Assembly (NCBI GenBank): GCA_949741925.1
Contig: CATJOY010000043.1
Coordinates: forward strand, 1-64,000
From: an uncultured Desulfovibrionaceae bacterium
GTDB taxonomy: Bacteria > Desulfobacterota > Desulfovibrionia > Desulfovibrionales > Desulfovibrionaceae
Length of the DNA stretch: 64,000 bases
Direction of reading: 5' to 3'
The position numbers were made by a program, and so were the translations under genes. This document shows positions 27,267-36,167 of this stretch, one piece after another. Each line of letters opens with the position of its first letter. The first letter of the stretch is position 1. The notes beneath the pieces are model-generated. The model made no database searches and was not told the origin of the DNA. It was given only the letters and a program-made list of their open reading frames with translations.

Positions 27267-28106
27267 TTACAGCTCTACAGCCTTGTGCCGTGAGGAATGA
27301 CACTGAAAATTGACCGCCAAAGGCAGGCTTCCGATATGGCAGGGAGCAAGGGCAATCTTTACCGCGAGAGCCGTGGTTCTACCACCGAGCCCCATGGGAC
27401 CGATACCGAGTTTGTTGACAGCTTCCAGAAGTTCCTCTTCTTTAGCCGCCAGATCCGGATCAGGGTTCACATCATCCAGGGGGCGGAGATAGGCCTTTTT
27501 AGCCAACAAAATAGATTGATCCAAAGTGCCGCCGATGCCCACCCCGATAACTGTAGGCGGGCAGGCGTTGGGACCCGCTGCAGCAGTCAGTTCGATAACA
27601 GTACGCTTGATGCCGGGCCAGCCCGCGGCGGGCGGCAGGGTTAACGCACGGGACATGTTTTCGCCTCCGAACCCTTTGGAAACAAGATGAATCCTGATCC
27701 GATCCCCTGGAACGATATCAAAATAGATGATCGCCGGGGTATTATCTCCGGTATTTTTCCGGGTAAACGGATGGTTGGCCGATTTACGCAAATATCCGTC
27801 TCTGTATCCTTGACGAACCCCCTCGTTGATTGCCTCGCGCAGGTCGCCGCCAGTTATATGTACCTCTTGCCCGAGATCCACAAACACCAGGGCCAGGCCG
27901 GTATCCTGGCAGAGAGCCAAGCCGTTGGGCGCGGCGAGTTCGGCGTTATCGATGATGTTGCGAAACACTTCCCGGGCTGCAGGGTGGTCTTCCCGGGCCG
28001 CGCACTCGCGGATACGCCGCTCAACATCCGGCGGCAAGCGCCTGTTGGCTTCTATACAAAGCTCACGCACTGCGCCGGTGATACGATCTGCTTCAACGTT
28101 TCTCAT
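27267..28106 (-). CDS. Fumarate hydratase class I, alpha subunit
   Basis: Iron-sulfur fumarase/tartrate dehydratase alpha chain, interconverting fumarate and malate. 279 residues with the three cluster cysteines in LCQDTGLAL near 66, GPNACPPTVIGVGIGGTL near 190 and AVNFQCHSSRH near the C-terminus. The ATG at 28106 has GGAG at good spacing; a longer reading to 28319 adds low-complexity residues. A functional two-chain class I enzyme also needs a beta subunit, usually the next gene, and none is found within the window. Confidence 0.9.
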   Translation of the reverse strand: MRNVEADRITGAVRELCIEANRRLPPDVERRIRECAAREDHPAAREVFRNIIDNAELAAPNGLALCQDTGLALVFVDLGQEVHITGGDLREAINEGVRQGYRDGYLRKSANHPFTRKNTGDNTPAIIYFDIVPGDRIRIHLVSKGFGGENMSRALTLPPAAGWPGIKRTVIELTAAAGPNACPPTVIGVGIGGTLDQSILLAKKAYLRPLDDVNPDPDLAAKEEELLEAVNKLGIGPMGLGGRTTALAVKIALAPCHIGSLPLAVNFQCHSSRHKAVEL

Positions 28107-28496
28107 GAAAATTCTCCTGGCCGGTTTTGGTCCGGCCCATGTATTGGGGCAAAGGGGATCATTCCCCCACCGGTGGATTGAGGCGGCAGCCCCGAAACTT
28201 TCGCTGCCCATTCCCCTCCTCCGCCAGGATACCCAACGCAAGCGGCCCCCCGGAAGCGATGTGCCTGATCGGTTGCGGTCTGAACCGGGTTTTCTCCGCA
28301 GCCATCCCCGAAGTATCAAAAAAATAAAATAGCTATCGCGTCAATAAAATTTTTCTAGAGAATTTCCGAATTATGGGGATGGGAACGCAGACGATCTGCC
28401 TGGTGAGAAAAATCTTCCGCAGGGGCGGCAGAAGGCCACAAAAAAGCGCTCCGTAAAAACGGAGCGCCTCGAAAAACGGCAACAACAGAAAACAGG
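28107..28496. other. Intergenic region fumarase alpha / lipoprotein
   Basis: 390 nt, containing the lipoprotein terminator (28438-28467) and an A/T-rich block at 28315-28360 with TTGACG on the minus strand, a plausible promoter of the fumarase gene. Confidence 0.45.
28438..28467 (-). terminator. Terminator of the SlyB-like gene
   Basis: GCGCTCCGT/ACGGAGCGC, 9-bp perfect stem with an A4 loop; on the minus strand the stem is followed by eight T residues, a textbook intrinsic terminator 30 nt after the stop. Confidence 0.95.
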
Positions 28497-29000
28497 TCAC
28501 TGCCGGACAACGCGTACACTGCCATCTGAAGAATAAAGTACCCTAACTCGATCTCCAACAGAGTACTGATCATCAACGGACTGTACCACGCTGACTGTCT
28601 GCCCGCTATCCAAGTTAATGGTGAATTCGTAGGCTTTTTCCGAACGCATGAACTTATCGGCAGCGGCGCCCGCCAGCGCGCCAAGGGCCGCCCCCCCGAC
28701 AGTAGTCAACACCTTACCGGTACCTCTGCCCATGGTATTGCCCAACACACCCCCGGCAACGCCGCCGATGGCCGGGCCGAGCAGGGAAGAATCCTCTTCG
28801 ATGGTGGCTTCGATAATGCTGGTAATAGTGCCTGTTTTCACGCTCTGAGCCGTACGGGCCTGGCTTTTGGTGTACGAACGGCCTCCTGTGGAAGCGCAGC
28901 CGGCAGCCAGCAGGGTACACAAAAGTACCAACGCCAGCATTGAGGCAGACCGGAAATAGATGTGAAGAGGCGCAGGGAGCGCATGATATTTTTTGGGCAT
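28497..29000 (-). CDS. Outer-membrane lipoprotein, SlyB-like glycine zipper
   Basis: 167 residues with a lipoprotein signal (LLCTLLAAGC, lipidated Cys about 35), a central glycine-zipper hairpin (GPAIGGVAGGVLGNTMGRGTG and GGAALGALAGAAADK) and a C-terminal beta domain (INLDSGQTVSVVQ). This is the SlyB/PcP architecture, an envelope-integrity lipoprotein. GGAGG abuts the ATG at 29006 but is 6 nt from the one at 29000, so the latter is taken. Followed by a strong terminator, so it is a single-gene unit. Confidence 0.9.
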   Translation of the reverse strand: MPKKYHALPAPLHIYFRSASMLALVLLCTLLAAGCASTGGRSYTKSQARTAQSVKTGTITSIIEATIEEDSSLLGPAIGGVAGGVLGNTMGRGTGKVLTTVGGAALGALAGAAADKFMRSEKAYEFTINLDSGQTVSVVQSVDDQYSVGDRVRVLYSSDGSVRVVRQ

Positions 29001-29229
29001 ATCCATCCTCCAGATAATGTCTAGATTTTATTGATACTCGTAGGAGCAACGAAAGTAAAGAATATTTCCCCTATTTTGCCCCGTATCTGCCCATCCCCAC
29101 CGTGATTCTGCCTATTCGGCAATGTTTGTTCCAAATGGGGCGCCTTCATGTCTTCTAGTAGCCCCGGCCCGAAGCTTCTTGTTAGGAGAACCCAAAAAAT
29201 GATGCCGCCGAAACAATGGCCGGCCACCA

Positions 29230-29245
29230 TGGCATGAAGATTGCT
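29230..29245 (+). promoter_or_regulatory. Sigma-54 promoter
   Basis: TGGCATGAAGATTGCT matches the TGGCAC-N5-TTGCW consensus with the exact GG-N10-GC spacing (GG at 29231-29232, GC at 29243-29244). Predicted start about 29256, leaving a 30-nt leader with GGAGG before the coiled-coil gene. Confidence 0.8.
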
Positions 29246-29287
29246 TTATCTATACCGAACGGCATATTTTTCCTGGAGGTAAGCAGG

Positions 29288-29752
29288 ATGTTGATCACCG
29301 GCTATGAAAATACGCAGCAAGCGGAAGCCTTGTGGGGGAACCAAACTTCTAAGCGAGCGGAAAAGACAGAGAATTCCGGAACCTTCCCTGCTTCTTGGAG
29401 TTCCGATACCTGGAGTTTCTCTTCCGCTGCCCGGGAGGCGCAGCAGGCTGCCCAGTCCGAAAAACAGAACAGCCAAGAGGCGGAAACGGAACGTGGCGCC
29501 GATGGCGCTCAGGAAGCCTTTAGCCAGTATATGCGCAGAAAAAGAGGCGCGGAAGGCACTAACGGAAGCGATGTTGAATCTTTGAAAGCCAGGCTAAAAG
29601 AGCTGCAAAGCCAATTAACCGCTCTGGCCAAAGACAAGACGACGTCGGACGCGAACACAGAAACGCAGATGAACGCTCTCCAGCAGGAAATGAACCAGGT
29701 TATCCAGCAGATAGCCGAGCTTGAAGCCGCGCAGGCCGAGGCCGCTGCATAA
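29288..29752 (+). CDS. Sigma-54-controlled coiled-coil protein of unknown function
   Basis: 154 residues: a polar, low-complexity N-terminal half rich in Ser, Gln and Glu, and a C-terminal coiled coil (about 95-150: LKARLKELQSQLTAL and MNALQQEMNQVIQQIAELEA), loosely like FlxA proteins. No signal peptide or membrane segment. GGAGG lies 8 nt before the ATG. The promoter makes it a likely target of a sigma-54 regulator, possibly with late flagellar or stress functions, but that is inference. Convergent with asparaginase. Confidence 0.8.
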   Translation: MLITGYENTQQAEALWGNQTSKRAEKTENSGTFPASWSSDTWSFSSAAREAQQAAQSEKQNSQEAETERGADGAQEAFSQYMRRKRGAEGTNGSDVESLKARLKELQSQLTALAKDKTTSDANTETQMNALQQEMNQVIQQIAELEAAQAEAAA

Positions 29753-29777
29753 GCGGCCCCGCCTGTGGCGCCGGGCT

Positions 29778-30770
29778 TCAATATTCGTGGAACAAGGCCT
29801 GTATTTCGCCGGGGGAAGCTGTTTTGGTCAGGGCAAGGGTCAGGAGTATCCTGGCCTTTTGGGGATTCAGGGCTCCGGAAGCGATAAATTGTTCTTCGTC
29901 AAATCGTACTTTGGCGGATACGTTGCCTGAGATGCATCGGGAAGCGCGGACCACCACAATTCCTTGTGCCACGGCTTCCTTGAGAACCTGAAAAAGCGGC
30001 CTGTTTATGTTGCCGTTGCCCACACAGGCAACAACAATTCCTTGCGCCCCTCCGGCAATCAACCCTTCTGCAGCCTCAGGCCCCACATCCAAATACCCCA
30101 TGAGAATACCAACCTTGGGCAGTATCCGGAGATCGCGGATATCAAACAGGCTTCGGTAGGTATGCAGCCTGCGGACTTCCCGGAAAAAGACCGGGCGCAG
30201 ATCTTCCACCAGCCCCAAAGCGCCGTAATCCGGAGACATAAACGCTTCCGGCCGAGATGTGTTCATTTTAATCACGTCAGCGGCCGCGTTGATTTCGCTG
30301 TTTAAAACCACCAGTACACCCTGCCCGGCGGCTTCCGGGCTTGCGGCCACACAAAGCGCCTGCACCAAATTCAATAAGCCATCCGCACCTACGGCCGTAG
30401 CCGGCCGCATGGCTCCTGTCAGCACCACGGGTTTCGTAACCGGAAGCGTGAGATTCAAAAAATAAGCGGTTTCTTCCAGGGTATCCGTGCCGTGAGTGAT
30501 CACCACTCCATCCACGTCGGGCTGCTCCAGCAAATCCCGGACCCGCAACGCCAGATGACGTAGGTCTTCCAAAGTCAGCTCAGAACTGGGAAGGTTGAAG
30601 ATCTGTTCAGTGGCCAGCTCCATAACCGTATTCAGCTCTGAAAATGGGCGAAGCAAACCTTCCAAGGGCACATCGGCAACCTCATAGCGGGTGAGATCAA
30701 GGCTGGATGCTCCTTTGCCGGCTATGGTCCCCCCGGTGCCCAGCACCATAATACGTGGCACTCCTGCCAT
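29778..30770 (-). CDS. L-asparaginase
   Basis: Hydrolyses asparagine to aspartate and ammonia. 330 residues with the two catalytic threonine motifs: GTGGTIAGKG at 11-20 (T15) and the THGTDTLEE block at 92-100. TGAMRP follows near 120, and INAAADVIKMNT near 155 is also typical of the bacterial asparaginase family. No signal peptide, so probably cytoplasmic despite resembling type II enzymes in sequence. AAGGAGG lies immediately upstream of the start. Alone on the minus strand. Confidence 0.93.
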   Translation of the reverse strand: MAGVPRIMVLGTGGTIAGKGASSLDLTRYEVADVPLEGLLRPFSELNTVMELATEQIFNLPSSELTLEDLRHLALRVRDLLEQPDVDGVVITHGTDTLEETAYFLNLTLPVTKPVVLTGAMRPATAVGADGLLNLVQALCVAASPEAAGQGVLVVLNSEINAAADVIKMNTSRPEAFMSPDYGALGLVEDLRPVFFREVRRLHTYRSLFDIRDLRILPKVGILMGYLDVGPEAAEGLIAGGAQGIVVACVGNGNINRPLFQVLKEAVAQGIVVVRASRCISGNVSAKVRFDEEQFIASGALNPQKARILLTLALTKTASPGEIQALFHEY

Positions 30771-31105
30771 GACCTTCCTCCTTCTTTACGTTCGCTGCCT
30801 TCCCTAGGCTTCCGCAGCTCCAGCACAAACGCAGTCTCGAAGAATACGCGGTCCGGGATACGAATGCAACACGAACACACATGTGCGTTACGGTTTTTCT
30901 TTTTAGATCAGAGGCGCTTCCAGCCTATAGCAACAACAAAATGCTCCGGTATGTGACGGATGATGCGGGATATGCCTCCTTCTTCGTAAAAATGCGCTTG
31001 CCGTACCGCCGGCAGCATTGTATCAAAGAAAAATAGTTACAATGAAGTACTCTTTATCCCCAGGTTGAACCGAAAAACGGTGCATTCACAGGAAGAGGTG
31101 TATAT
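30771..31105. other. Divergent intergenic region, asparaginase / Nim-like gene
   Basis: 335 nt, A/T-richer than its surroundings. No gene recognised; both promoters must lie here. TTACAAT near 31036 is a possible -10 of the Nim-like gene. Confidence 0.4.
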
Positions 31106-31597
31106 ATGTTCCGGGAAATGAGAAGAAAGAGGCAGGCTCTCCCCCATGAAGAATGCGAGGCAATTCTCCAAAAAAACACATCCGGCGTTTTAGCTGTAGC
31201 AGGAGACGAAGACTATCCCTATGCGGTTCCCATCAGTTACGTCTCGTGTGGCGAGCATATTTTTTTTCACAGCGCAAAAACCGGGCACAAAATAGATGCC
31301 CTCAAGCGAAACGCAAAGGCTTCTTTGTGTGTTATCGACCAGGATCAAGTTATTCCGGAGGAGTATACAACCTATTTCAGAAGCGTCATCGTCTTCGGTA
31401 CTATCCGGCTTTTGGAGGAGGAACAGGAGCAATGGGAAGCCCTTGAAAAACTGGCCTTGAAATACGCGCCGGGAGACAGCCCTGAAAACAGACAAAGAAC
31501 CATCGGGCGTGAAATGAAGGCGCTGTGCGTGCTGAAGATGACAAGAGAGCATATGACCGGGAAAGAAGCCATAGAACTGCGCAGAACACACCCCTAA
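31106..31597 (+). CDS. Pyridoxamine 5'-phosphate oxidase family protein (Nim-like flavoprotein)
   Basis: 163 residues of the split-barrel flavin-binding fold: MRRKRQALPHEECEAILQ at the N-terminus, AVPISYVSCGEHIFFHSAKTGHKIDALKRNAKASLCV in the middle (FMN-binding strand and helix) and a helical C-terminus. This matches the NimA/5-nitroimidazole reductase-like subgroup of the PNPOx family; many members are uncharacterised flavin reductases, so resistance should not be assumed. GGAAGAGG precedes the ATG. Base composition is slightly A/T-richer than neighbours. Confidence 0.88.
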   Translation: MFREMRRKRQALPHEECEAILQKNTSGVLAVAGDEDYPYAVPISYVSCGEHIFFHSAKTGHKIDALKRNAKASLCVIDQDQVIPEEYTTYFRSVIVFGTIRLLEEEQEQWEALEKLALKYAPGDSPENRQRTIGREMKALCVLKMTREHMTGKEAIELRRTHP

Positions 31598-31644
31598 GCC
31601 CCAATTCCAGAGCGGCGACAACCGCGAACAGCTTTCACAAGAAG

Positions 31645-31790
31645 GCCTCCCGGTGTATTTCTGTTACAAAGCCTCCTTTCCCCCCCCCGCAGTGGCCGCC
31701 GGAAAAAACGAACTCGGCGCGTATAGCTTGCGCCTTTACCCGCTTTTTTTCCGCCTTCCGTGCCAGAGAAAAGCTTCCCTTTGCAGGACA
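31645..31790 (+). repeat. Dispersed intergenic repeat, copy B
   Basis: The best-preserved copy. Holds TACAAAGCCTCCTTTCCCCC, the 16-mer AAAAAACGAACTCGGC (31703-31718, identical in copy A) and GCCTTTACCCGCTTT (31732-31746, identical in copy E). CGGAAAAAA and TTTTTTTCCG form about a 10-bp stem around it, with an inner GGCGC/GCGCC. Sits after the Nim-like gene. Confidence 0.7.
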
Positions 31791-31868
31791 TCAATAAAGT
31801 GGGACCAATCTCCCGGCGTCTTACCGGAAGAGAACCGGGTCTGTCGCCGTCTTTCAAGGCCCCCTCCC

Positions 31869-32735
31869 TCACAGATCCAGGTTCAGCCAAGCACGGGCCG
31901 CCCAGCCGATGCAAAAAGAAATGAGAGCCACAGAGGCGCTGATGAGAATCATCTCGTGGAATCCCTTGAGAAAAGAGGTCCGCTTGACCACCGAGACGAA
32001 ATAGGTAAAGCCCAAGATAATCAAGCCTGCGTTCAGCAGGCTGCACCCCAACGCCGCAAGAGGCCGGGCAAACAGGGCAAACGGAGCCAGCAACAAAACA
32101 ACGGTGATGAGATAGGCCATGCCGGTATAGCCGGCCGCCTTGAGCGGGTGTTTTTCCCCTTCATCCGCCTTGCGAGCAAGGTATTCGGAGGCGGCCATAG
32201 AAAGCGTGGCGGCAACACCGGTAATAAAGCCTGCCAAACCGATCATAGTGTTATCGTTGAGGGCCAAGGTAAAGCCGGCCAGAGCTCCGGTCAGCTCGAC
32301 CAGGGCATCAGAAAGGCCAAGAACCATGGAACTGATATAGCTGAGCTTTTCCTCCTTGAGCATGCTGATTAAGTATTCCTCGTGGCGGGCCTCATCTTGC
32401 ATGACCTCAAGCGCAACGGGGACTTCCCGGCCCAATTCCGTGTACGTCCGCACGGCATCGGATTCGCCGGACTCCATGAGGTTGATGACGAATACCAAAC
32501 CGAATATGCGGGCCAGACGCGGGAAAAGCCAAACCAGAAAGGCATTGGCCTTGGGCGGCCCTTGGATATAGCAGCCCCAGATTTCCTCATGCCGCGATTC
32601 ATCGGCAGCCATGCGCAACAAAACGTTCTTGTTGTTTGCTGACGAGGTTATGCCGGACAGCTCCCGGTAAATGCGGGAATCCGTAGCTTCCTTATTGTAC
32701 AATCTGCGGATACGGGCAAGCGTTTCCGGATTCAT
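31869..32735 (-). CDS. Membrane-bound ferritin / VIT1-CCC1 iron (manganese) exporter, MbfA-like
   Basis: 288 residues: an N-terminal ferritin-like four-helix domain (1-140) with metal ligands in NKEATDSRIY, ADESRHEEIW, the ESGESDAV segment and DEARHEEYL, and a C-terminal VIT1/CCC1 domain of about five helices (SSMVLGLSDALVELTGALAG near 147). MbfA proteins oxidise Fe2+ and export it, protecting against iron and peroxide stress. The GTG at 32741 is in frame, but GAGAGG fits the ATG at 32735. Single-gene unit. Confidence 0.92.
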   Translation of the reverse strand: MNPETLARIRRLYNKEATDSRIYRELSGITSSANNKNVLLRMAADESRHEEIWGCYIQGPPKANAFLVWLFPRLARIFGLVFVINLMESGESDAVRTYTELGREVPVALEVMQDEARHEEYLISMLKEEKLSYISSMVLGLSDALVELTGALAGFTLALNDNTMIGLAGFITGVAATLSMAASEYLARKADEGEKHPLKAAGYTGMAYLITVVLLLAPFALFARPLAALGCSLLNAGLIILGFTYFVSVVKRTSFLKGFHEMILISASVALISFCIGWAARAWLNLDL

Positions 32736-32812
32736 TCTCACGCCTCTCGGGAGTCTTTATCCCTGTATTTTTCTTCCCGGGCAATGCCGGATCTGCGCCC
32801 GCCGGACGGCCG

Positions 32813-34228
32813 CTATTTCTTTTTTCGCCTATGCCGTTCGGGAAGTGGCATTACGGTTTGCCGGGCCCGGCCCAAGGCCAGTTCATCAGCGCCGACGGTA
32901 TGGGTAATAACCGATCCCGCGCCCACCAGGGCATTATCCCCTATTGTCACAGGAGCCACCAAAGAGCAGTTGGAACCGATAAAGGCGTTCTTGCCAATGG
33001 TTGTGGGGTGCTTGTTCACCCCATCGTAATTGCAGGTGATAACGCCGGCGCCGATGTTCACGTTGGCGCCGATGTCAGCGTCGCCAAGATAGGTCAGGTG
33101 GTTGGCCTTGGCGTTTTGGCCGAGACGAGATTTTTTTATCTCTACAAAACTGCCCGCGTGAGCGCCCGCCTCTAACCGAGCTCCCGGGCGCAGCCTGGCA
33201 AAGGGGCCGACAACACAATTTTCACCGATAGACGCTCCTTCCAGATGCGAAAAAGAACGGATGGCCGTATCCGCTTCCACCTCGGTATCCTGAAGACGGC
33301 AGTGGGAATCGACAACCGCGCCTGAGGCGATGCGGCTGGTCCCGTAAAGCTCTACCGGACCGGTCAGCTCCGCGCCCGGCTCCAGAATGACGGCAGGCCC
33401 GATGCGGGCGGCATCCGGAGCATGGATAAGCACCCCTTTCTCCAGCCAATCCCGGACTATACGTTTGCGCAAAATCTCTTCGGCGGCGATCAATTCCACA
33501 GGGCTGTTGATGCCCAAAAGGTTCATGTTGCTTCCTGCCTCGAACCCCAGCACCGTAAGGTTTCGGGCGACGGCCAGGCCGACCAAATCGGTAATATAGT
33601 ATTCACCGCTCTTATTCTTGTTATTCAGCAGCGGCAATAGTTCATCCAATATAGCGGTATCAAGACAATAGATGCCCGCATTGATTTCTCCGGAACTCGG
33701 CCCGTATTCCGCTTCGGCATACTCCTTGGCCTCAATGATGGCCCGTACCTCGCCATTGTTGCGCACCACCCTGCCAAAGGCTCCCGGGTCCGGAGGCGTG
33801 ATGGTCATAAACGCTACCGCAGCGTTCTGTTCGATGGCTGCTGCGACAAAATCGCCCAACACGGCACTCTCGATCAGCGGGGTATCTCCGTTGACCACCA
33901 GCAGCCTTTTGAACGACTTTCGGGAAAGCTCCCGCCAGGCGGCAGCCAAAGCATGCCCTGTGCCGAGCTGTTCCGGCTGTTCAATAAACTGTGTCTCACC
34001 CCGGTTGAAGGCCCGGCGCACCCTCTCCATCCCGAAACCGATGACGCTCCAGACAGGAATCGGGCCGGATTCAGGGCTTGGCACCAGAGGGGTCAGAGCC
34101 TGCAGCACGTAATGCAGCATAGGTTCACCAAGAAGTGTTTTAAGTACCTTGGGGTGTTGCGAATGCATCCGGGTACCCTTGCCTGCGGCCAGCACCACAG
34201 CGCCAAGGTCGGAAAACGGTGTCTGCAT
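32813..34228 (-). CDS. glmU: Bifunctional GlcNAc-1-phosphate uridylyltransferase / glucosamine-1-phosphate acetyltransferase
   Basis: Makes UDP-GlcNAc for peptidoglycan and lipid A. The N-terminal pyrophosphorylase has VVLAAGKGTRMHSQHPKVL at 11-29; the C-terminal left-handed beta-helix acetyltransferase shows hexapeptide repeats and the NVNIGAGVITCNYDGVNKH block near 390. Full length (471 aa). AAGGAG lies 6 nt before the ATG. It precedes mbfA in the same direction with a gap of about 78 nt. Confidence 0.97.
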   Translation of the reverse strand: MQTPFSDLGAVVLAAGKGTRMHSQHPKVLKTLLGEPMLHYVLQALTPLVPSPESGPIPVWSVIGFGMERVRRAFNRGETQFIEQPEQLGTGHALAAAWRELSRKSFKRLLVVNGDTPLIESAVLGDFVAAAIEQNAAVAFMTITPPDPGAFGRVVRNNGEVRAIIEAKEYAEAEYGPSSGEINAGIYCLDTAILDELLPLLNNKNKSGEYYITDLVGLAVARNLTVLGFEAGSNMNLLGINSPVELIAAEEILRKRIVRDWLEKGVLIHAPDAARIGPAVILEPGAELTGPVELYGTSRIASGAVVDSHCRLQDTEVEADTAIRSFSHLEGASIGENCVVGPFARLRPGARLEAGAHAGSFVEIKKSRLGQNAKANHLTYLGDADIGANVNIGAGVITCNYDGVNKHPTTIGKNAFIGSNCSLVAPVTIGDNALVGAGSVITHTVGADELALGRARQTVMPLPERHRRKKK

Positions 34229-34469
34229 AAAGACTCCTTGCGGTAAACGGTCACTCTAGACTATGGAAAGATCTTAACCTATACACGGCATTCCTTCAAC
34301 CGGCAGCGGCTCGTTTGCGGCTTCCTCCCCCGGCTGCATGGCTGGTCTCTCCCAAGGCGCCGAAGCTGCGGGCCGTAGTAAGGATGCGTATACGGCATGC
34401 AACCGACGGATACCCTGTGCCGATACAGGGATAAGGATACAGAACCTCTAGCCACCCCAAACCCTGCTT

Positions 34470-35372
34470 ATGACCGGCGATCTCTTTACCTACAAAGCTG
34501 ACTCGATTGATAACGGCCAACGGCTGGATCGGGTTCTCCAACGCCTCAAGCCGGAACTCAGTCTGCGTGGAGCCCGGCGTATTCTGGAGCGGGGGCTGGC
34601 ACAGGTCAACGGCAGAAAACGCGGCGCCCTCTACAGGGTAACGGCAGGAGATGCGCTCGTGGTGCATAGCGAGCCGACACGGCCCGGCGGTGTGGATGAC
34701 GCTGGCGTTCGCCTGCTGCGGCTGACCGAAAAGTATGCATTTTTTCATAAACCTGCCGGATTGCACACAGCCTCTATCAGCGGCAGCGGCGAAGCCAGCC
34801 TTGAAGCACTGCTGAGCGCTCTGCATCCTGACCATGATCTCCGCCTCTTGACCCGCCTGGACCGAGAAACCTCAGGCATCATAGCCTGTGCCTTGTTTCC
34901 CGAGGCGGAAGAGACCTTCCGCACGGTAGAGCGGACAGGTCAGGTGAATAAGTATTACCTGGCCCAAGTGCATGGCGAGGTTGTCGCCCCCCTGTATCTG
35001 AATGCTGCCCTCGATACGGATTCCCGGCGAAAGACTCGCTGCCTCCGAGGAAAAAGCGGGGATCGGATAACACGGGCCGAGCCGCTGGTCAGTGGGGAGA
35101 AAGCCGCGGCCGCCTTGTGGGGCGCTCCGCCGGAAGGCCCGTCAACCCTGATGCTGGTTTGCATTCGACGGGGGGCGCGGCACCAGATCCGGGCTCATCT
35201 TGCCCACGCCGGTTTTCCCCTTATCGGGGACACGCTCTATGGAACGCGGCGGGAGGCGGCCCTCCCCCTCCGCCTGCACCACGCTTGCCTCGTTTTTCCC
35301 GGCCTCTGCATCCGGGATCTGCCGGATTGCCCATGCTTTACAGAGGCGCTGAAAGACCGTATAGGCTCTTAA
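34470..35372 (+). CDS. RluA/RluD-type pseudouridine synthase
   Basis: 300 residues: S4 RNA-binding domain at 10-75 (LDRVLQRLKPELSLRGARRILERG), then the pseudouridine synthase domain with catalytic LTRLDRETSG near residue 129 (Asp nucleophile) and IRRGARHQIRAHLAHAGFPL plus GDTLYG near 235. The substrate (23S rRNA or tRNA) cannot be told from sequence. No ribosome site is visible upstream of the ATG. It runs 42 nt ahead of the glycosyltransferase gene. Confidence 0.92.
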   Translation: MTGDLFTYKADSIDNGQRLDRVLQRLKPELSLRGARRILERGLAQVNGRKRGALYRVTAGDALVVHSEPTRPGGVDDAGVRLLRLTEKYAFFHKPAGLHTASISGSGEASLEALLSALHPDHDLRLLTRLDRETSGIIACALFPEAEETFRTVERTGQVNKYYLAQVHGEVVAPLYLNAALDTDSRRKTRCLRGKSGDRITRAEPLVSGEKAAAALWGAPPEGPSTLMLVCIRRGARHQIRAHLAHAGFPLIGDTLYGTRREAALPLRLHHACLVFPGLCIRDLPDCPCFTEALKDRIGS

Positions 35373-35414
35373 AAAGTACAATACGGCTGCATCCAGCCAC
35401 AAGGATCAATCCAT

Positions 35415-36167
35415 ATGCCGCACCAGCCTGCAACGGAAGATTGCGCTTTAGCGCCCGAGGTATCGCTTGTCGTCCCGGTGTATAACGAAGAAGAAAACCT
35501 CCCGGTGCTGGTGAAGGAAATCACCGCCGCAATGGAGCAATCCGGCAGGCATTGGGAACTTGTTTTGGTGGATGATGGCAGCCGCGACACAAGCCTTGCG
35601 GTCATCAAATCCCTCTCCGCTGACCCCAGAATCCGCTATATCGCCCTTGCAGCCAACAGCGGCCAATCCGCCGCCTTCGGGGCCGGTTTCAAAGAGGCCC
35701 GGGGGGAGGTTATCGTAACCCTGGATGCCGATCTTCAGAACGACCCGGCGGATATTCCCGGCATGCTGGAGCATTATTACAGCGGCGGTTATGATATGGT
35801 CATTGGCTGGAGGGCGAAGCGGCAGGATACGTTTGCCAAGCGTATAGCCTCAAAATTCGGCAATGCCGTACGCAACCGCCTCTCTCGCGAAAACGTCAGA
35901 GATACCGGCTGCTCCCTGAAAGTGCTCCGGGCCGATATGGCTAAAGAATTGCCTATGTTCACCGGTATGCACAGATTTTTGCCTACGCTGATGAAGATGC
36001 ACGGCGCAACGGTGGATGAAGTCAAAGTCAACCACCGCCCCCGGCTCCATGGCGTTTCCAAATACGGTATCTGGGATAGGGCCAGAAAAACCTTTTTTGA
36101 TCTGCTGGCCATCCGTTGGATGCAAAAACGCCACGTAAACTGGACCATCAAAGAACGCAAGCCATGA
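35415..36167 (+). CDS. Family 2 glycosyltransferase, DPM1/ArnC-like
   Basis: 250 residues of the GT-A fold: VSLVVPVYNEEENLPVLV at 16-33, LVLVDDGSRDTS near 50, the nucleotide-sugar metal site LDADLQND near 103, and GCSLKVLR near 173. The proteins are usually polyprenyl-phosphate mannose or glucose synthases, or undecaprenyl-phosphate transferases feeding lipid A modification. It has no C-terminal membrane helices of its own. Its stop overlaps the next ATG (ATGA), and the next gene is a LAB_N-type membrane protein, a pairing common for this enzyme type. Confidence 0.9.
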   Translation: MPHQPATEDCALAPEVSLVVPVYNEEENLPVLVKEITAAMEQSGRHWELVLVDDGSRDTSLAVIKSLSADPRIRYIALAANSGQSAAFGAGFKEARGEVIVTLDADLQNDPADIPGMLEHYYSGGYDMVIGWRAKRQDTFAKRIASKFGNAVRNRLSRENVRDTGCSLKVLRADMAKELPMFTGMHRFLPTLMKMHGATVDEVKVNHRPRLHGVSKYGIWDRARKTFFDLLAIRWMQKRHVNWTIKERKP

